From: Armatimonadota bacterium
GTDB taxonomy: Bacteria; Armatimonadota; Fimbriimonadia; Fimbriimonadales; Fimbriimonadaceae
Length of the DNA stretch: 64,000 bases
Assembly: GCA_016223145.1 (NCBI GenBank)
Contig: JACRPN010000014.1
Coordinates: 248,001 to 312,000, forward strand
Direction of reading: 5' to 3'
The notes below the pieces were generated by a model, which had not been told where the DNA came from, did not search any database, and was given only the letters and a program-made list of their open reading frames with translations. Positions 42,537-50,544 of the stretch are shown here, piece by piece. The translations under genes were made by a program, and so were the position numbers. How positions within the stretch are numbered: position 1 is the first letter of the stretch; each line of letters begins with the position of its first letter.

Positions 42537-43145
42537 TCACAGCATGCTGACGACTCTTGCGTCGCTCAGCACATGCTCGGGAAGCGACTCTGCCGGCCAT
42601 GCGTTTGCGGGGGCCTCAAGCTTGGGATAGTGCGACCAAGACACGATGTGGGCCGTGTTCCAGATACTGAAACCTCCCTCCAGGCGTCGGCACCACAGGG
42701 ATGGCCCCGCAAACAGGTGGCTCAATGCGCTTCTCTCGCTCATTCCGCTGGCAGCGATGGCTGTGCCTTCGAGAAAGAGCCGTTCGCCGCTGGCAAACTC
42801 CAGCTCGGAAAGGATGACCCCCATGCGGCCCTCGACCTTTGAAATGATCTGCAGCCTTCGGTATTGGAAGGTCTCCTGGCTAATCTGCGTGATGATCGTC
42901 TTGGCACTCCTTTCCCTTTCGAAGAAGAACTCTGGAAGCGGATCGGTCATGATCGTGATGCCGATGAGCGCCTGGCCCGGAAAGGCGGTCACATCGTCTG
43001 CGCTATCCAGGATCAAGCTCGATCTTGCGAATATCTGGCCATCCAGGTCGTTGCAGATGGCCGCAACAAGCTCTGGCTTGTCCTGATAGAACATATGCTT
43101 ACGACCCGTGATGAGGTGGAGCTGAATTCCTGTAGGTTGAAACAT
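42537..43145 (-). CDS. Hypothetical protein, last of a three-gene set
   Basis: 202 residues from ATG 43145 (MFQPTGIQLHLITGRKHMFY); the frame is open to 43193 without clear support. It is soluble, with no signal or membrane segment. Readable stretches include LVAAICNDLDGQIFARSSLI and GITIMTDPLPEFFFERERSA. It lies 24 nt after the gene at 43169-43567. I do not recognise the family. Its base composition looks poorer in G+C than the backbone genes. Confidence 0.5.
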   Translation of the reverse strand: MFQPTGIQLHLITGRKHMFYQDKPELVAAICNDLDGQIFARSSLILDSADDVTAFPGQALIGITIMTDPLPEFFFERERSAKTIITQISQETFQYRRLQIISKVEGRMGVILSELEFASGERLFLEGTAIAASGMSERSALSHLFAGPSLWCRRLEGGFSIWNTAHIVSWSHYPKLEAPANAWPAESLPEHVLSDARVVSML

Positions 43146-43168
43146 CTTTGTATAAGCCTTGATGGCCC

Positions 43169-43567
43169 TTAGAACCCAACAGTGGCCAGGCACTCCTGGT
43201 CGGAAACGCTGGGGTCTCGAGTTGCGAAGAGCATGTGGTCGAAGCCTTCGGCGGCAGGCATGTAGAGAGTTCTAATACAACAATGCGCCTCTTCGGCGAT
43301 CTTCAGGTAGAGGAACATGTTTGCAAAGGAGAAGGGCACGCCGGGAACGTGCCACTCGCGATCAAGAAGGATGGCATTTTGATCTGGAGAGGCCATCATG
43401 AAGTGGATAGCGCTTTCTGCGACCTGGCGCCCTTCGTTGGGCCCGCGGCTATGATGAGGAGCCACATAGCTGGACCCGAACGCTGATGCTACGTAATCAG
43501 ACTCCTCGCCGCCGAATCGAACGCCGTCATTGTTGAGAAGTTCGTGCTTTGTTTGGTTTAGATCCAC
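43169..43567 (-). CDS. Hypothetical protein, middle of a three-gene set
   Basis: 132 residues from GTG 43567, with GGAG upstream. The start overlaps the stop of the 43-residue gene by 10 nt. It is soluble, with Gly-rich and His-rich parts (SSYVAPHHSRGPNEGRQVAE, FMMASPDQNAILLDREW, EEAHCCIRTLYMPAAEGFDH). Unknown family. The overlap argues that these three genes are made together. Confidence 0.5.
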   Translation of the reverse strand: MDLNQTKHELLNNDGVRFGGEESDYVASAFGSSYVAPHHSRGPNEGRQVAESAIHFMMASPDQNAILLDREWHVPGVPFSFANMFLYLKIAEEAHCCIRTLYMPAAEGFDHMLFATRDPSVSDQECLATVGF

Positions 43568-43689
43568 TTTGGTTGCTCCATGATCTCGCGCTTGTAGCGG
43601 GGACCCTCGGCAAAGAACTTGTTCTGTAGCGGCATCTTCTTCTTTGCAGCGGCCTTCTTCCGGTTCGACAGCACTTGATCCAAACCCAT
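43558..43689 (-). CDS. Hypothetical 43-residue basic protein, first of a three-gene set
   Basis: The start ATG 43689 gives MGLDQVLSNRKKAAAKKKMP and ends YKREIMEQPKWI. It is strongly basic at the centre, with no signal peptide. Its stop lies inside the next gene. The small size and the KKAAAKKK core could make it a nucleic-acid or membrane-surface binder. It may instead be a leader peptide for the next gene. Confidence 0.4.
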   Translation of the reverse strand: MGLDQVLSNRKKAAAKKKMPLQNKFFAEGPRYKREIMEQPKWI

Positions 43690-43931
43690 TGTTGACCAAT
43701 GCCTCGAGTGTCTACCAGTCCGGAAATGCGCTGTCAGTAAAGTGGGGGACACGCGCTTGTCCAATGAATTGTAGACAGAGATTCCGTGACTATCTTCAGC
43801 CGGGAGAAGTGGATATTGTATGGCAGGGCCAACGTAGCTAAGAGCCGAGTTGAACAGTTCAACTCTCTTGAGCTCTCGCAATTGGCCTTGATAGTCAGAG
43901 CCCAGCCTCTAGCCCATAAGTGAAGTGGAAA

Positions 43932-44504
43932 ATGAATCAATCTGCAATTAATCAGGACATTTTGATTGACCGGGCACGGAATGGAGACCAGGATGCGCTA
44001 GACATTCTCTTAAGGGATCATAGACAGCTTGCCTTCAAGTATGCTCTGCACTGGACGCACGATCTTGACGATGCAGCGGACATCGTCTCGGAAACGTTGA
44101 TCCGCGTTCAAAGGGGAATCACAAGCTACAGCGGCCAAGGGTCTTTCTCGACATGGCTGCACCGTATCACCTCCAACTGCTTCCTTACCATGAAACGGAA
44201 GGAGAGGATGAGAAAAGAGACAAGCCTAAACGTGCTCAAGGTGGAAGACGACGGTGAGTCAGAACTCCGGATCGAGGATAAGGGCCTTTCCCCGTTCGAC
44301 GTGGCCGCCACGAATGACGAGCTTCAAACCCTCCTAAGGGCATTCCGGCGATTGCCGCGCCACCAGGAGGAGCTGCTTCGCACCCATTTCTTAGAGATGC
44401 GGTCCTATAGGGAGACGGCACGGCTTCTGGGAATACCCATTGGGACAGTAAAGAGCAGCATCTTTCGAGCGCGCTGCAAGCTAGCCAGACTCACTCTTCA
44501 CTGA
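43932..44504 (+). CDS. ECF-type sigma factor, orphan
   Basis: 190 residues from ATG 43932; the GTG at 43920 is an alternative. Region 2 is clear: LAFKYALHWTHDLDDAADIV and SETLIRVQRGITSYSGQGSF, then STWLHRITSNCF. Region 4 ends the protein: LPRHQEELLRTHFLEMRSYR and GIPIGTVKSSIFRARCKLAR. ECF sigma factors direct RNA polymerase to stress or envelope promoters and normally have an anti-sigma next to them. None is seen here. The 3' end overlaps the convergent adaptor gene by 14 nt. Confidence 0.85.
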   Translation: MNQSAINQDILIDRARNGDQDALDILLRDHRQLAFKYALHWTHDLDDAADIVSETLIRVQRGITSYSGQGSFSTWLHRITSNCFLTMKRKERMRKETSLNVLKVEDDGESELRIEDKGLSPFDVAATNDELQTLLRAFRRLPRHQEELLRTHFLEMRSYRETARLLGIPIGTVKSSIFRARCKLARLTLH

Positions 44505-45645
44505 TCACTCTTACAACCGCGCCCTCAGCGAGCCCGGACTTTATTTCCACGAGCGCGCCATCGGTCATGCCGGTTTGGACCTCCGTTACCACCCACGTTT
44601 CCCCGCTTTGAACGTTTACGGTGGACTTCCCATCCTTCGTGGTCAAGGCTCCCACGGGCACGACGAGGACTCCTTTGAGGGAGCCTGTTCTGACGCCGAT
44701 GCGCTTGACCGACAAAACGGGCTGGGCGATCGCGCGCGGAGCGAGGAACCGGATCGATGCCAGATATCCGGGCCCCGTCTTTCCCTCGACTGGCGGTACG
44801 ACAGTGACGTCGAGGACGACACCGTCGAAGGGATCCGAATTGGGACCACTCATGGCAATGATCACGCGAGAGTTCTTGGCGACGAGGTCCTTGAGCTCGG
44901 CCGGCACCAAGCCTTGCACGCGTACAACGTCGAAGTTGATGACCGTTGCCAGAAGCTGCTTACCTGTTACGGCCATTCCGGGCTGAGCTTCGAGCCACAC
45001 AACGGTCCCTGAAATGGGTGCGCGAACGACTCCCTTAGCGGCGTCGGCTCTCGCAGAAACGAGGGTTTCAGAGGCTCGGCGCAAGGCGTCCTTCGAAGGT
45101 TGCAGCGTGTCGCGAAGCTCTTGCTGAACCTGTTTGAGCACAGCTTGGGCATCCATTCTAACTTGGGCAGCGTATTCGATGTCGGCTTGGCCGCCATTGG
45201 CAACGGTGTCGCGGGCTGCCTTTTCTGATGCTTGCGCCTCGGCCAATGCGCGCTGAGCCTCGTGAAGCGGATCTGAACTTGAGCCCTTCTGCGCCGAGTA
45301 GTCGGCGCGCGCGGCATCGACATTCGACTTGGCGGCAGTCGTAGCGGCGTCTGCGCCAGGGACTTCGAGCCTGATAATGGGATCGCCCCTGCGAACAAGC
45401 TTTCCAATGCCTGTAACGAGGGAGGCAACCTTCGTGTCGTAAGGAGCGTAGGCCGTCGCGCGAGCGCCCTCAGGAACAAGGAGCCTGCCATCAAAGAAGC
45501 TGTAGCCGACGAGGTCCTGGCGTTTCACAACGTCTGTTGTAACTACTGGCTTCTTCCCGATCGTGTTGGGGCTCACCGCGGTCGGTGAAGCGCATCCAGC
45601 GATCAGAAGGGCTAGAACGAGGTAGGGTATCTGTGAAATAGTCAT
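44491..45645 (-). CDS. Lipoprotein efflux/secretion adaptor (HlyD/RND-MFP type)
   Basis: 384 residues. A lipobox (LVLALLIAGCAS) makes it a lipoprotein. The layout is that of periplasmic adaptors: a first lipoyl half (ATAYAPYDTKVASLVTGIGK), a helical hairpin with many Ala/Gln (ALAEAQASEKAARDTVANGG), a second lipoyl half (KGVVRAPISGTVVWLEAQPG), a barrel and a C-terminal beta domain. Such adaptors bridge an inner-membrane pump and an outer-membrane channel. No pump or channel gene is adjacent, so it must use a partner elsewhere or have lost it. It is convergent with the sigma gene, overlapping by 14 nt. Confidence 0.85.
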   Translation of the reverse strand: MTISQIPYLVLALLIAGCASPTAVSPNTIGKKPVVTTDVVKRQDLVGYSFFDGRLLVPEGARATAYAPYDTKVASLVTGIGKLVRRGDPIIRLEVPGADAATTAAKSNVDAARADYSAQKGSSSDPLHEAQRALAEAQASEKAARDTVANGGQADIEYAAQVRMDAQAVLKQVQQELRDTLQPSKDALRRASETLVSARADAAKGVVRAPISGTVVWLEAQPGMAVTGKQLLATVINFDVVRVQGLVPAELKDLVAKNSRVIIAMSGPNSDPFDGVVLDVTVVPPVEGKTGPGYLASIRFLAPRAIAQPVLSVKRIGVRTGSLKGVLVVPVGALTTKDGKSTVNVQSGETWVVTEVQTGMTDGALVEIKSGLAEGAVVRVISEE

Positions 45646-45749
45646 TTGATGTGTCCGTCCTTACTGGAATCGTTTACAGACGCGAAGCTACTGAAGGCAA
45701 TCTGCCCTTTCTTCTAGTGGCGACGCTCCGGACTCCGGGGTGCGAACAG

Positions 45750-46049
45750 TTATCGTGCCTCCGCGCAGATATCGTCTACCACTTTTGCGACGTACTCGAA
45801 AGCCGGCTCATCAGGAACGAGGTTCATTCGCCCAATCGCCAGGATGGCCTGCACACGATTGCCCACTCCGAGTTTTTGGTAGGCGTTTCCGAGATGGAAG
45901 TCGACGGTTCGCTTTGATAGATATAGCGCGCTGGCTACTTCTTTGCTGGAGCTCCCGTTGGCCAGGAGGGTGAGGATCTCAACCTCACGGCTCGAGAGGC
46001 TCGTTCTTTCGTCGATTCCAGATAATTCTTCGCCAGTTGCAGGTGCCAT
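45750..46049 (-). CDS. LuxR-family HTH regulator
   Basis: 99 residues from ATG 46049, with AGGGAGAG upstream; the frame continues upstream to 46103 without support. Nearly all of it is a canonical LuxR HTH: LSSREVEILTLLANGSSSKE and LYLSKRTVDFHLGNAYQKLG, then RVQAILAIGRMNLV. No sensor domain is attached, so it is a stand-alone DNA-binding protein or a truncated one. It is 104 nt upstream of the adaptor gene on the same strand and may control it. Confidence 0.8.
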   Translation of the reverse strand: MAPATGEELSGIDERTSLSSREVEILTLLANGSSSKEVASALYLSKRTVDFHLGNAYQKLGVGNRVQAILAIGRMNLVPDEPAFEYVAKVVDDICAEAR

Positions 46050-46398
46050 GGTTACTACTCTCCCTGATTGGCGTGCTTTCGTTCGTCGGGCATCTCTGAA
46101 CATAGGGCACGCAACTTACTGCGGTTCATAGAACCGCCCGGCCAGCGGTATCAGAGCGACCGGGCGTTCATCCGTCACAAGATGAGGCATCCCTTCGCGG
46201 CGCATCTCGATCTATCCCATAGCGAATGAGCCAAGACGCCCCTCCCTGCTTCGCAGAGTTCACCGGCCAACCGCTCCACAACATTCATTCTTCACGTAGG
46301 GGCACCTGCCGGGCAAGTCGTGAATTTTCTGTCAGTGCTTCTATAGACAAGGAAGAGCGGACTTGTGCGCTCAGGGTGTGACTAGGGACACTGAGTGC
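46050..46398. other. Gap between divergent genes
   Basis: About 350 bp separate the LuxR gene (minus) from the cytochrome gene (plus). It should hold the promoters of both. I saw no convincing gene, hairpin or repeat, and no clear promoter pair that I would defend. Confidence 0.4.
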
Positions 46399-46737
46399 AT
46401 GCCTGTCTACAGAATTCTGCTCTTTGCCTTCGCCGTTGGCTTTTGGGCCGTGGCGCTGGCTGTGCCTGCGTTTATCAAGGACTTTCGCAGCACATACGGG
46501 ATTAAGCCCGAAAGCAGGATCGCCAAGGCTGGGTGTGGATTCTGCCATACGACAAAGGCGGCGAAGCTCAATCCCTATGGCGCCGACCTGAAGAAAGCCA
46601 TGACGCAGGAGAACACCAAGGTCCTTACCGGCAGCGTTCTCAAGAAGATCGAAGGTCTGGACTCCGACAAGGACGGGGCCAAAAACAGCGTCGAAATCTC
46701 GAGCGACACGCTCCCCGGAGACCCGAAGAGCAAGTAG
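46399..46737 (+). CDS. Monoheme c-type cytochrome-like exported protein with a calcium-type loop
   Basis: 112 residues from ATG 46399 (MPVYRILLFAFAVGFWAVAL), which gives a signal or anchor. One heme motif, CGFCH, lies in KAGCGFCHTTKAAKLNPYG. A possible Met ligand follows in LKKAMTQ. Near the end LDSDKDGAKNSVEISSDTLP has the DxDxDG spacing of EF-hand or thrombospondin-3 loops and could bind calcium. This heme-plus-DxDxDG layout occurs in exported proteins of other soil bacteria. Twenty nt separate it from the collagen-like gene, so the two are probably one unit. Confidence 0.65.
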   Translation: MPVYRILLFAFAVGFWAVALAVPAFIKDFRSTYGIKPESRIAKAGCGFCHTTKAAKLNPYGADLKKAMTQENTKVLTGSVLKKIEGLDSDKDGAKNSVEISSDTLPGDPKSK

Positions 46738-46757
46738 CTCACCTAAAGGAGCAAACA

Positions 46758-47096
46758 ATGTCTTACACAGAAGATCGAGCCGACTCACGTTCGCTCACAT
46801 CCGTCGTTCTCGTCTTGCTGGGCGTCGCCGTGATCGCCGCCGTCCTCTATTTTGCCTGGTGGTCGCCATCGCGCTCGAACCCGGACACGATAATCGTGAC
46901 ACCTCCTACACAAGGCGCGGCCGGTGCACCCGGAGCCGCCGGCGCAACTGGTGCTCCCGGAGCCGCTGGCGCCCAAGGAGCGCAAGGCGCTGCCGGTGCC
47001 GCAGGAGCAGCGGGCGCAGCCGGATCGACTGGGCAGACAACGGGCGGCGGAACAACTGGTGGCAACACAACGGGAGGCAGCTCGGGCGGAGGATAG
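46758..47096 (+). CDS. Membrane-anchored collagen-like protein
   Basis: 112 residues. The start ATG 46758 has AAAGGAG upstream. A short cytoplasmic start, one membrane helix (TSVVLVLLGVAVIAAVLYFA) and a spacer are followed by about 15 Gly-X-Y triplets: GAAGAPGAAGATGAPGAAGA, then GAQGAAGAAGAAGAAGSTG. The end is a Gly/Thr-rich tail (GGGTTGGNTTGGSSGGG). Gly-X-Y runs form collagen triple helices in bacterial surface proteins. The number of triplets is low, so the stalk is short. No sortase or PEP-CTERM signal is seen. Confidence 0.75.
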   Translation: MSYTEDRADSRSLTSVVLVLLGVAVIAAVLYFAWWSPSRSNPDTIIVTPPTQGAAGAPGAAGATGAPGAAGAQGAQGAAGAAGAAGAAGSTGQTTGGGTTGGNTTGGSSGGG

Positions 47097-47255
47097 CAGA
47101 CCTCCTCATCTAGTGCTTCACAAGACCAATGCACCGAGTGGCGCCAAGCTGATACGCCCCACTCAACGACAAACAAAGGTTTGTCCGGAATCGGATTGGC
47201 TTTCCGATCGGAAACGGTTCAGCGAATGTCTTCGCCAGACCCAGGAAAACAGGAA

Positions 47256-48011
47256 ATGAACAGACAGCGATTTCTTCGTTACGGAGCCGCACTTGGACTC
47301 CTATTCTCGTGCCTTGTCGGACCCGCAAGGGCGCAATCGGCGCTGTACAAAATCGCCGCTGAGATTTTAGCGGCGAAGTTCGGAGCCCAGCTTCCGGATG
47401 TCCTCAACCTCGGCGCGTCGAGCGGCCTTTCCATGGCCAATCTCGCACCCATCTACTCCATGAGCGCGAAAGGCAATACGAAGGCTGAGACCGTATGGAG
47501 GTTAAGGCAAGAGGGTCTTGGCTGGGGCCAGGTCGCCCACCGGATTGGAATGCAGCCAGGCCGCTTCAACAAGCTTCGCCGGGCCGGTGCATTTGACTCA
47601 GGGAGAATCTGGAGCAGCGCGCTTGGAAGCCGATTCGGGGTGCCCACATACCGCGTATTAAGAATCTATCGGCGCGGGGCGAGCCCTGAAGATGCCATTG
47701 GATCGATCTTGGTCGCGAGGAGATCCAATCGAACCCCGGAACGGGTCTTCTCGGAATACAGGCGTTCCCACAATTGGGAGCCTATGCTGAGAAGGCACAA
47801 CGTAGATTTCGACGAATGGAAGACGATCGGAAAGGTCGCCGTCAAAGCCAAGAGCTTGCCCTATCCCGCCCACATGAACAACAAGCATAAGTCAAGCAAG
47901 TCATCTGGAAGGGCCTTTGGACATGACAACGCCTCCTCCAAGAAAGGGGCTGGCAACGGCAAGTCCAAAGGCAATGGTAAGGGAAAGGCGAAGGGCCATG
48001 GGGGCTGGTGA
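47256..48011 (+). CDS. Hypothetical exported basic protein
   Basis: 251 residues. The start ATG 47256 (MNRQRFLRYGAALGLLFSCL) has AGGAAA upstream and gives a signal peptide. The middle holds two copies of a similar unit, one ending WGQVAHRIGMQPGRFNKLRR and one with GASPEDAIGSILVARRSNRT, like short helix-turn repeats. The last 50 residues are Gly/Lys/Ser-rich (KGAGNGKSKGNGKGKAKGHG). The family is unknown. It is the last gene before the tRNA-derived repeat at the island edge. Confidence 0.6.
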   Translation: MNRQRFLRYGAALGLLFSCLVGPARAQSALYKIAAEILAAKFGAQLPDVLNLGASSGLSMANLAPIYSMSAKGNTKAETVWRLRQEGLGWGQVAHRIGMQPGRFNKLRRAGAFDSGRIWSSALGSRFGVPTYRVLRIYRRGASPEDAIGSILVARRSNRTPERVFSEYRRSHNWEPMLRRHNVDFDEWKTIGKVAVKAKSLPYPAHMNNKHKSSKSSGRAFGHDNASSKKGAGNGKSKGNGKGKAKGHGGW

Positions 48012-48304
48012 GGCTGCCCGCCAGGTCTGCGGAGCCTATGTAGTGAGCGAGCGCATGTTCGCTTTGAAACTAGAACGCCCTTCAAAACGGCGCGGAATGG
48101 TTTTCACACCGCGGGCGTGATGGCCCCAATCTCGGCGAAGCCTTGAGACATTTCTGATAGCTCTCAATCCCGGAAGCCCTCCGGAATGAGGGCATTGTTT
48201 CCAGCACGGCGAGGCGCGTCTTTGGCCTCGAACCCGCGCAGCGGCATGAAATGGACCGTCTTGGGGCTTGGCGGAAAGAGGGCGCATCGGTTGCCAGGCC
48301 GATT
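48012..48304. other. Gap at the right edge of the island
   Basis: About 290 bp with no gene that I can support. It leads into the tRNA-Lys 3'-end copy. A GGACCGT at 48253 matches the tRNA acceptor 5' strand, but the sequence between it and the copy does not fold as a tRNA. Confidence 0.4.
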
Positions 48305-48349
48305 CTCTCAATCAGCGGGTCGAAGGTTCGAGTCCTTCGCGGTCCACCA
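48305..48349 (+). repeat. Partial copy of the tRNA-Lys 3' end (candidate attachment site)
   Basis: CTCTCAATCAGCGGGTCGAA and the following T-arm, acceptor strand and CCA match tRNA-Lys 32010-32054 at 43 of 45 positions. The 5' half of the tRNA is missing, and the anticodon stem cannot form with the bases in front. I therefore read it as an attL/attR-type direct repeat and not as a working tRNA. Confidence 0.7.
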
Positions 48350-48455
48350 GGGTTTTCCCCGAACGGTTGCTCCTTTGTGCCGAGGGAGTCTCGCGCGGGG
48401 TTGCGGCAGGAAGTCCTTATCAAGAAAGCGATCGGCCCGCCCATTTTCACTCGGC

Positions 48456-49406
48456 TCAGGCCTTGCCAGGCTTGCTCCGAGTTTTGAGGCGGTCCAGCAT
48501 GACGGCTGCCAGCAGAATCGCCCCTGAGATCAAGTACTGATAGAAGGTCGGCACGCTCTTCAGGTCCATCACGTTCTGAACGGTGCCCATGATGAGCACC
48601 CCGACCACGACGTGAAAGATCGACCCGAGCCCACCCGTCAAAGACACACCGCCAAGCACACAGGCACTAATGACCCTGAGCTCTAGGCCCATCATGCTTT
48701 TTGGGTCGCCGAGCTGCTGCTGCGCCGAGCTCACTACCCCCGCGAGCCCCGCCAGCAGGGCCTGGAGGGCGAAGATCGTAATCTTGACCCTCGATAGCGG
48801 CACGCCGGCGTAGAACGTCGCTTCCTTGTTGCCCCCGATGGCGAGCGTGTGCCTTCCGAAAACCGTGCGATGAAGAAGCAGGCCAAACACCACCAAACAG
48901 AGCACGAGGATCCAGATGGGCATTGGGATGCCGGCGAGGTTGCCCGTTCCAATCTTGGCCACCGTTTCGTCCCCAATTCCGAGCGAGTTGCCATCGTTCA
49001 AAAGGTAGGCGGTCCCGCGCACGATCTGCATGGTCGCCAGGGTGGTGATCAGGGCGTTGATGCCCACCACCGCGATAATTGCCCCGTTCACAGCGCCTAT
49101 CGCCATGCTCGCCAACAAGGCAATGAAGAGGGATGGAACGGCTCCCAGGCCCTTGGCGAGAAGCACCGCCGTCAGAGTGCCCGCAAACGCTGCCACAGAG
49201 CCCACGGAAAGGTCGAAATCGCCCGATGCCAGGCAGAACAGCATCCCGCAAGCCACGATGCCCGTGGTGGTGAGGCTGAGCCCGAGCGAGTAGACAAGGT
49301 TGGTGGCGGTGGCGAAGTTGGGGACGGTTGCCGCGTAGATGAGCAAGCCCACAAGCACAAGGCCAATTCCGGCCCGGTCCCAGAGGATGCGCAGGTTCTT
49401 GCCCAT
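48456..49406 (-). CDS. araH: L-arabinose ABC transporter permease
   Basis: 316 residues, with eight or more membrane helices. It aligns closely with E. coli AraH along its length, including GIVACGMLFCLASGDFDLSV, INALITTLATMQIVRG, FGRHTLAIGGNKEA and RVISACVLGGVSLTGGLGS. AraH forms the membrane channel of the high-affinity arabinose importer. It starts 25 nt after the end of araF. The ATPase gene araG, which lies between them in E. coli (araFGH), is absent here, so the ATPase must be encoded elsewhere. Confidence 0.85.
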   Translation of the reverse strand: MGKNLRILWDRAGIGLVLVGLLIYAATVPNFATATNLVYSLGLSLTTTGIVACGMLFCLASGDFDLSVGSVAAFAGTLTAVLLAKGLGAVPSLFIALLASMAIGAVNGAIIAVVGINALITTLATMQIVRGTAYLLNDGNSLGIGDETVAKIGTGNLAGIPMPIWILVLCLVVFGLLLHRTVFGRHTLAIGGNKEATFYAGVPLSRVKITIFALQALLAGLAGVVSSAQQQLGDPKSMMGLELRVISACVLGGVSLTGGLGSIFHVVVGVLIMGTVQNVMDLKSVPTFYQYLISGAILLAAVMLDRLKTRSKPGKA

Positions 49407-49431
49407 GGGGAATAGCCGTCCTCGGGCTGAT

Positions 49432-50454
49432 TTAGGGGATCAGGCCCTGCTCTTCAAGGACCTTTTTGTAGTTGTCCCGGGTGATCAGGATCCCGTCGGT
49501 GTAAGTGATTCTGGGGGGCTCGACCCCCTCTTTGAGCCACTTGAACATCATCTCGCAGGTGTCGTGGCCGTGCCGTTTCGCTTGTAGGAGGATCGACCCA
49601 AAAAGGCCCGTTGGCTTCTCCTTCTTCAGGTCCTCCAGCGCCGAGTCGCCGTTGATCCCAATTCCTATTACGCGTTCCGCCGGGATGTTGAAGGCCTCCG
49701 TGGCCCGAACCGCACCCATCGAGGCAGAGTCGTTCATGCCTGCGATGAGCCAGTACTTGACGTTAGGGTGCTGGGTCAAAACGACGGTTGCCGCATCGCG
49801 CCCGCCAGGTACGTCGGTCGTTTTCTGGGGGGTCTCGTAGATCTGTCCGGCCGGGAAGCCCTTGGCCTTGGCGCCCTCGATGGCGCCGTCCGTCCTTTCC
49901 CGCGCCGTGTCAAGTTCTTTGCGAGTGACCACGAGCATCCCGGTTTCCTCAGGCTTCCAGCCGCGTGCGCCCATCTCGGCAATCAGGGACTCGCCCAGCG
50001 AGATGCCTATCTTCTTCGCGCTGATCCCGAGGTGGTGGACGTCGAGGAACTTGCCGTCCGCTCCCAAAAGCTGATCGTCAACCGTCAGGAGCTTGAGGTT
50101 CCTTTGTTGGCATTTTGAGACGATTGCCGGTCCCAGGCGGACGTCGGGGGTGCAGATGATCAGCCCTTGAGCGCCTTGAGCGGCCGCATTCTCGATCTTG
50201 CTTAGGACCTGCTCACTATCGGTCGCCGCGATTTTGATCAGCTCGAAGCCCAGTTCCTTGGCCGCCTCATCCGCGAACCGCCATTCAAGCTGAAACCAGG
50301 GTTCTTCCGGCTGCTTGACGATGAATGCGATCTTGATCTTCGATCCTTCGGCGGGCTGGTCCGACGCTTGTTTCTCCGCCGGAGCCCCTCCGCTGCAGCC
50401 GAACAAGAGCATGGACAAGAAGGCGAGAAGCAGGAGCTTGTACCAGCGAACCAT
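49432..50454 (-). CDS. araF: L-arabinose-binding lipoprotein
   Basis: 340 residues. The start ATG 50454 has GGAGG upstream and gives a lipobox (LLLLAFLSMLLFGC); the frame upstream is unrelated. The mature part is very like E. coli AraF: IAFIVKQPEEPWFQLEWRFA, KELGFELIKIA, RKELDTARERTDGAIEGAK and YWLIAGMNDSASMGAVRATE, ending ITRDNYKKVLEEQGL. It captures arabinose or a related pentose outside the membrane and passes it to AraH. The E. coli protein is soluble; here it is a lipoprotein. Confidence 0.88.
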   Translation of the reverse strand: MVRWYKLLLLAFLSMLLFGCSGGAPAEKQASDQPAEGSKIKIAFIVKQPEEPWFQLEWRFADEAAKELGFELIKIAATDSEQVLSKIENAAAQGAQGLIICTPDVRLGPAIVSKCQQRNLKLLTVDDQLLGADGKFLDVHHLGISAKKIGISLGESLIAEMGARGWKPEETGMLVVTRKELDTARERTDGAIEGAKAKGFPAGQIYETPQKTTDVPGGRDAATVVLTQHPNVKYWLIAGMNDSASMGAVRATEAFNIPAERVIGIGINGDSALEDLKKEKPTGLFGSILLQAKRHGHDTCEMMFKWLKEGVEPPRITYTDGILITRDNYKKVLEEQGLIP

Positions 50455-50544
50455 TTGGAACCTCCAAGGCGGACCGTTCAAGCGTACCGCAGTCTGCCGG
50501 GCCCGCACAGCCGGGCTCGTGGAGGGGCCGGTTGTCACACGGAA

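Noticed and set aside
42537-43689. A toxin-antitoxin or phage-defence call for the three-gene set
   Set aside because: There is no nuclease, kinase, acetyltransferase or other effector motif, so only 'unknown' is justified.
32055-48304. Integrase, relaxase or phage structural genes in the island
   Set aside because: I looked for tyrosine and serine recombinase motifs and conjugation or capsid-type proteins in the translated frames and found none. The VirB10-like flavour of two proteins is too weak to count.
48253-48349. A full-length second tRNA ending in the 3'-half copy
   Set aside because: GGACCGT at 48253 could pair with the acceptor 3' strand, but the sequence between is 21 nt too long, forms no D-arm, and the anticodon stem has mismatches. 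I keep it as a partial copy.
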